Source of the DNA: Acidobacteriota bacterium
GTDB lineage: Bacteria; Acidobacteriota; Vicinamibacteria; Vicinamibacterales; UBA2999
DNA: 64,000 nt
NCBI GenBank assembly: GCA_947465645.1
Contig: CANIBQ010000010.1
Span: forward strand, 32,603 to 96,602
Direction of reading: 5' to 3'
Shown: piece after piece, positions 61,134 through 64,000 of the stretch
How the letters are laid out: every line of letters begins with the position of its first letter
How positions within the stretch are numbered: position 1 is the stretch's first letter
Program-made: the position numbers and the translations under genes
The notes under the pieces: generated by a model
Told to the model about the DNA's origin: nothing
Database searches by the model: none
What the model saw: the letters and a program-made list of their open reading frames with translations, nothing else

Positions 61134-62450
61134 TTACTTCCAGGCCGAATAGACCGGCTTGCCGACCATGTGCGCCGGATTCGCGCCCTTGCGCGGGGCG
61201 AATTTCTGCACCCCGCCCCGGCCTACCGCGGCCAGGTACAGGTTGTTCTCCTGGTCCACGCTGATGCCGTGCACGCCGAACAGCGCGCCCGGCCATGCAC
61301 CGAGTCCGCCCCAGGCATTGAGCAGGTGACCCTCGCGATCGAGCTGCGCGAGCTGCTGCGTGACCTGATCGAACACCCAGACCTTGCGGTCACCGTCGAG
61401 ATAGACGAAGTGCAGGTCGAGGCCGGTGGGTCCGGCCTGCATCTGCCAGAGGCGGATGAACTTGCCGTTCTGGTCGAACACCTGGATGCGGCGGTTGCCG
61501 CGATCGTTCACGTAGACTTCGCGCGTCATCGGGTCGACGCCGACGCCGTGGACGTTGTTGAAATAGTTCGGCCGCGTCTCGATCTTCGCTCCCGGGCCGG
61601 CGTTGGTGCCGCGTTCGCCCCAGGCGGTGACGTAGTTGTCGTTCTTGTCGAACTTCACCACCCGGGTGTTGGCGTAGCCGTCGGTCACGTACCAGCTTCC
61701 GTCCGTGTTGAACGCCATGAACGTCGGGCGATAGAAGTGGGTCGAGTCGGACCCATGCTTGTCGGGCGTGCCCATCGTCTTCAGGAGACGCTTCCCGTCG
61801 TTGCTGAACTTGAAGATCGCGTGACGGTAGTCGTCGACGACGTAGACGTTCTTCTGGGCATCGTAGGGGCTGATGTAGACCGAGTGCGGCCGGCGCAGCA
61901 TCTTGTCCCACTGCGTCCAGTTCTCGATGATGTCGCCGGCGCGGTTGATCACCAGGATGCAGTTCGCCCAGAGGAAGTCGACGCCGTTCTTGCCCCGGTC
62001 GGAGTCGTCACCGGCTTCTTCGGTGCCCGGCTTGAACAGCGCTCCGGGGGGGCTGGCCTGCGTCGCGTTGCGCCAGAGGTTTGCAACCGGGAACGACAGG
62101 TTCGGCGCCACGTTCGGAGCCGGCGTGCCGCCGCCACGGCCCTGTGGCGGGATCACCGGGAGCGACCCGCGCTGAATGTAGAAGACGCGATCGGGGCTTT
62201 CCGCGAAGACGCCCTGACCCGCGCCAAACGTCCACTTCTCGTTGCCGGGGGTCGTGCTCAGGTCCTTCGGCCAGTTCGGCACCACCTCGTAGGGACCGGT
62301 GGGGTCGAGGATGCCGATCTCGCTTGGCACCGCGGCAGACGTGGCCCGACCCGCCTGCGCGAGGGCAGGCTGCTGCCAGAGAGTGGTGACGTAGGCGAGC
62401 GAGAGAAGTCCAAGTGCCAGGACTACTGGTTTCCAGCGCTGCTGCTGCAT
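61134..62450 (-). CDS. secreted NHL/six-bladed beta-propeller protein, paralogue of 37723-38997
   Basis: 438 residues with signal peptide (about 1-32). The sequence parallels the other propeller closely: GPYEVVPNWPKDLS, VFAESPDRVFYIQRGSLPVI, ENWTQWDKMLRRPHSVYISP, NNVHGVGVDPMTREVYVNDR and the C-terminal GANPAHMVGKPVYSAWK. Same unknown secreted function. It lies divergent to the TonB receptor across a 231-bp gap in which no clear operator is visible. Confidence 0.87.
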   Translation of the reverse strand: MQQQRWKPVVLALGLLSLAYVTTLWQQPALAQAGRATSAAVPSEIGILDPTGPYEVVPNWPKDLSTTPGNEKWTFGAGQGVFAESPDRVFYIQRGSLPVIPPQGRGGGTPAPNVAPNLSFPVANLWRNATQASPPGALFKPGTEEAGDDSDRGKNGVDFLWANCILVINRAGDIIENWTQWDKMLRRPHSVYISPYDAQKNVYVVDDYRHAIFKFSNDGKRLLKTMGTPDKHGSDSTHFYRPTFMAFNTDGSWYVTDGYANTRVVKFDKNDNYVTAWGERGTNAGPGAKIETRPNYFNNVHGVGVDPMTREVYVNDRGNRRIQVFDQNGKFIRLWQMQAGPTGLDLHFVYLDGDRKVWVFDQVTQQLAQLDREGHLLNAWGGLGAWPGALFGVHGISVDQENNLYLAAVGRGGVQKFAPRKGANPAHMVGKPVYSAWK

Positions 62451-62681
62451 GAGTTCCTCCTGATGATTCCGAGCCGGTCCGACTCAGCGGATGTGAATAA
62501 TGCCACGGGGCAGGAGGATGGGCCGCCACATTCTTCGAGGCCCCTGTTGGCCGGCGAGTTGATCTGTGCAACCGGCACAACTCGCGGGTGCGTTGACAGC
62601 CGGCCAGGAGTATGATGCGCCCGCGACCGCGATTCCCGCGGCTCGTTGAAGGATCCAGGATCGGTTCCGGAGGAAAAACTG

Positions 62682-64000
62682 ATGCAACCGACTGCACTCA
62701 GGGGGCTCTTGATCGGCGCGTTGATGCTTCTGCTGCCAGCCAGCGGCTACGCGCAGGAAGCCACGATTTCTGGAACGATTACCGATACCACCAGCGGCGT
62801 GTTGCCGGGTGTCGTCGTGACGGCGGTGCACGAGGCGAGCGGAAACAGCTTCGAAACCGTCACCGATAGCGCGGGCGGCTACCGCGTCCCGGTGCGGATC
62901 GGCACGTATCGGGTTCGACTCGAGCTGCCGGGGTTCGCGTCCCTGGAGCGTACCGGCCTGCAGTTGCAGGTGGGGCAGCAGGTGGTGGTGAACCTGCAGA
63001 TGTCGCCGGCCAACCTTCAGGAATCCGTGACGGTGACCGGAGAAGCGCCGCTGGTCAACGTGACCCAGTCGAACCTGGGCAGCACGGTGAGCGCGCAGCA
63101 GGTCGAGAACCTGCCACTCAACGGCCGCAACTGGGTGGACCTCACGCTCCTCTCGGCCGGGAGCAAGCAGAACTTTGTGGCGGAGACCCCGGGCACGAGC
63201 TTCCAGCTGAACGTCGACGGGCAGCAGGTGACGCAGTTGATTGCGACGAGCTTCGGCCAGCCACGCTTCAGCAAGGACACGATCGCCGAGTTCGAGGTCA
63301 TCACCAATCGCTTCGACGCGCGGCAAGGGCGCTCGACCGGCATGCAGGTGAACGCGATCACCAAGTCGGGGACCAACGTCGGTGCGGGATCGATGTCGGG
63401 ATTCTTCCGCGACGACCGGTTCAACGCCGCCGACCCGATCCAGAATCGCGTGCTGCCGTACTCCAACCAGCAGTTCGGCACGACCTACGGCGGGCCGATC
63501 CTGCGGGACCGGTTCCATTACTTCGCGAACTTCGAGTACGAGCGTGAGCCCTACGTCCGCACCTACTCGAGCCCGTTCCCGAGCTTCAACATCGACCAGC
63601 CCGGGACGCGAACGGAGAAGAAGGGTAGCGTCAGGCTCGACTATCAGTTCTCGTCGCGCACCCGGCTGACGGTTCGCGCGAACGTGCAGCGGTCCTACGA
63701 TCCGCTCGATGCCCGCTGGGCGGGGGGGAACCTCCATCCCTCGTCGGCGCAGGCGGTGCCGAAGGAAAGTGAGAGCGTCGCGAACCGGCTGACCCATGTG
63801 ATCGGCGACCGGGCGGTCAACGAGCTCGCGATCAACTGGAGTCGGTATCACTGGTCGACGGAGCCGATCGTGAACTGGCCGAATCACCCGCTGGCCGGGC
63901 CGTACGGGATGACCAACGGGTCGCCCACCATCCTGCTGCGCGGCTATCGGGTAGGCCAGGGGCACGGCCGCTCGCCCCAGATCCTGACCGAGAAGGGCCC
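62682..64000 (+). CDS. TonB-dependent receptor with N-terminal carboxypeptidase-regulatory domain (Oar-like), 3' end outside window
   Basis: First 439 residues visible. Signal peptide about 1-24, then a carboxypeptidase-regulatory-like beta-sandwich (QEATISGTITDTTSGVLPGV, GGYRVPVRIGTYRVRLELPG, about 25-110). Next is the plug domain (about 120-235: VTGEAPLVNVTQSNLGSTVS, VENLPLNGRNWVDLTLLSAG) and the first barrel strands. This Oar/SusC-like layout is abundant in Acidobacteria for uptake of large substrates. Shine-Dalgarno GGAGG 8 nt upstream. No stop before the window edge. Confidence 0.93.
   Translation, partial: MQPTALRGLLIGALMLLLPASGYAQEATISGTITDTTSGVLPGVVVTAVHEASGNSFETVTDSAGGYRVPVRIGTYRVRLELPGFASLERTGLQLQVGQQVVVNLQMSPANLQESVTVTGEAPLVNVTQSNLGSTVSAQQVENLPLNGRNWVDLTLLSAGSKQNFVAETPGTSFQLNVDGQQVTQLIATSFGQPRFSKDTIAEFEVITNRFDARQGRSTGMQVNAITKSGTNVGAGSMSGFFRDDRFNAADPIQNRVLPYSNQQFGTTYGGPILRDRFHYFANFEYEREPYVRTYSSPFPSFNIDQPGTRTEKKGSVRLDYQFSSRTRLTVRANVQRSYDPLDARWAGGNLHPSSAQAVPKESESVANRLTHVIGDRAVNELAINWSRYHWSTEPIVNWPNHPLAGPYGMTNGSPTILLRGYRVGQGHGRSPQILTEKG

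Overview
This is a high-GC bacterial chromosome segment, most likely from a soil or sediment member of the Acidobacteriota, probably class Vicinamibacteria. That assignment is inferred from gene content: a Ser/Thr kinase fused to a TolB-like propeller, a CadC-type winged helix fused to TPRs, an Oar-like TonB receptor, DUF6152 proteins, a PF07638-type ECF sigma factor, and many REP elements whose six-frame translations read VRLKPDT or SGFSRT. No rRNA or phylogenetic marker confirms it. Neighbouring genes commonly overlap by 4 bp (ATGA or GTGA), which fixes many starts and operons.

Layout. 0-9 kb: the 3' part of glgB, an ECF sigma factor with a secreted HExxH protein, a membrane Ser/Thr kinase, an operon of three secreted proteins (two paralogues plus DUF6152) and a PfkB sugar kinase. 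9-20 kb: a REP/RAYT element that appears to have truncated a LytS-type sensor kinase, pheA, an iron/manganese exporter of the ferritin-VIT1 type, a rhomboid protease, ubiX, and an AttEFGH-like ABC export operon led by an EVE-domain gene. 20-32 kb: mug, then a Tad (Flp) pilus locus ordered cpaC-flp-tadE-cpaB-tadG-tadZ-tadA-tadB-tadC-tadD, without a prepilin peptidase in view. 32-42 kb: a PKD lipoprotein, a PQQ-type sugar dehydrogenase, a hybrid histidine kinase, a secreted beta-propeller and a dapC-dapD-dapE operon for lysine/diaminopimelate synthesis.

45-49.6 kb is an accessory island. It holds a vapB-vapC pair whose toxin is cut off and joined to the decayed primase domain of a TOTE conflict system, a tRNA-Ser whose 3' end is duplicated 105 bp downstream, further toxin and regulator remnants, an intact vapBC pair, and an XRE regulator with a DUF6036-type nucleotidyltransferase behind a perfect 11-bp inverted repeat that abuts the start codon.

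49.6-54.4 kb carries the most striking system: a tightly overlapping four-gene operon of type III polyketide synthase, ICMT-family methyltransferase, a single polypeptide with an N-terminal acyl carrier domain followed by a fatty-acyl-AMP ligase, and an AlkB-type membrane di-iron monooxygenase. It looks like a self-contained pathway for a methylated, oxidised alkylpyrone or alkylresorcinol lipid.

54-64 kb: a third secreted propeller, an esterase, a DoxX-like protein, a 54-residue hydrophilic protein, a metallo-beta-lactamase-fold enzyme with two inserted EF-hand loops, rtcB, a DUF763 gene with a problematic start, another propeller paralogue and the start of a TonB-dependent receptor that leaves the window.
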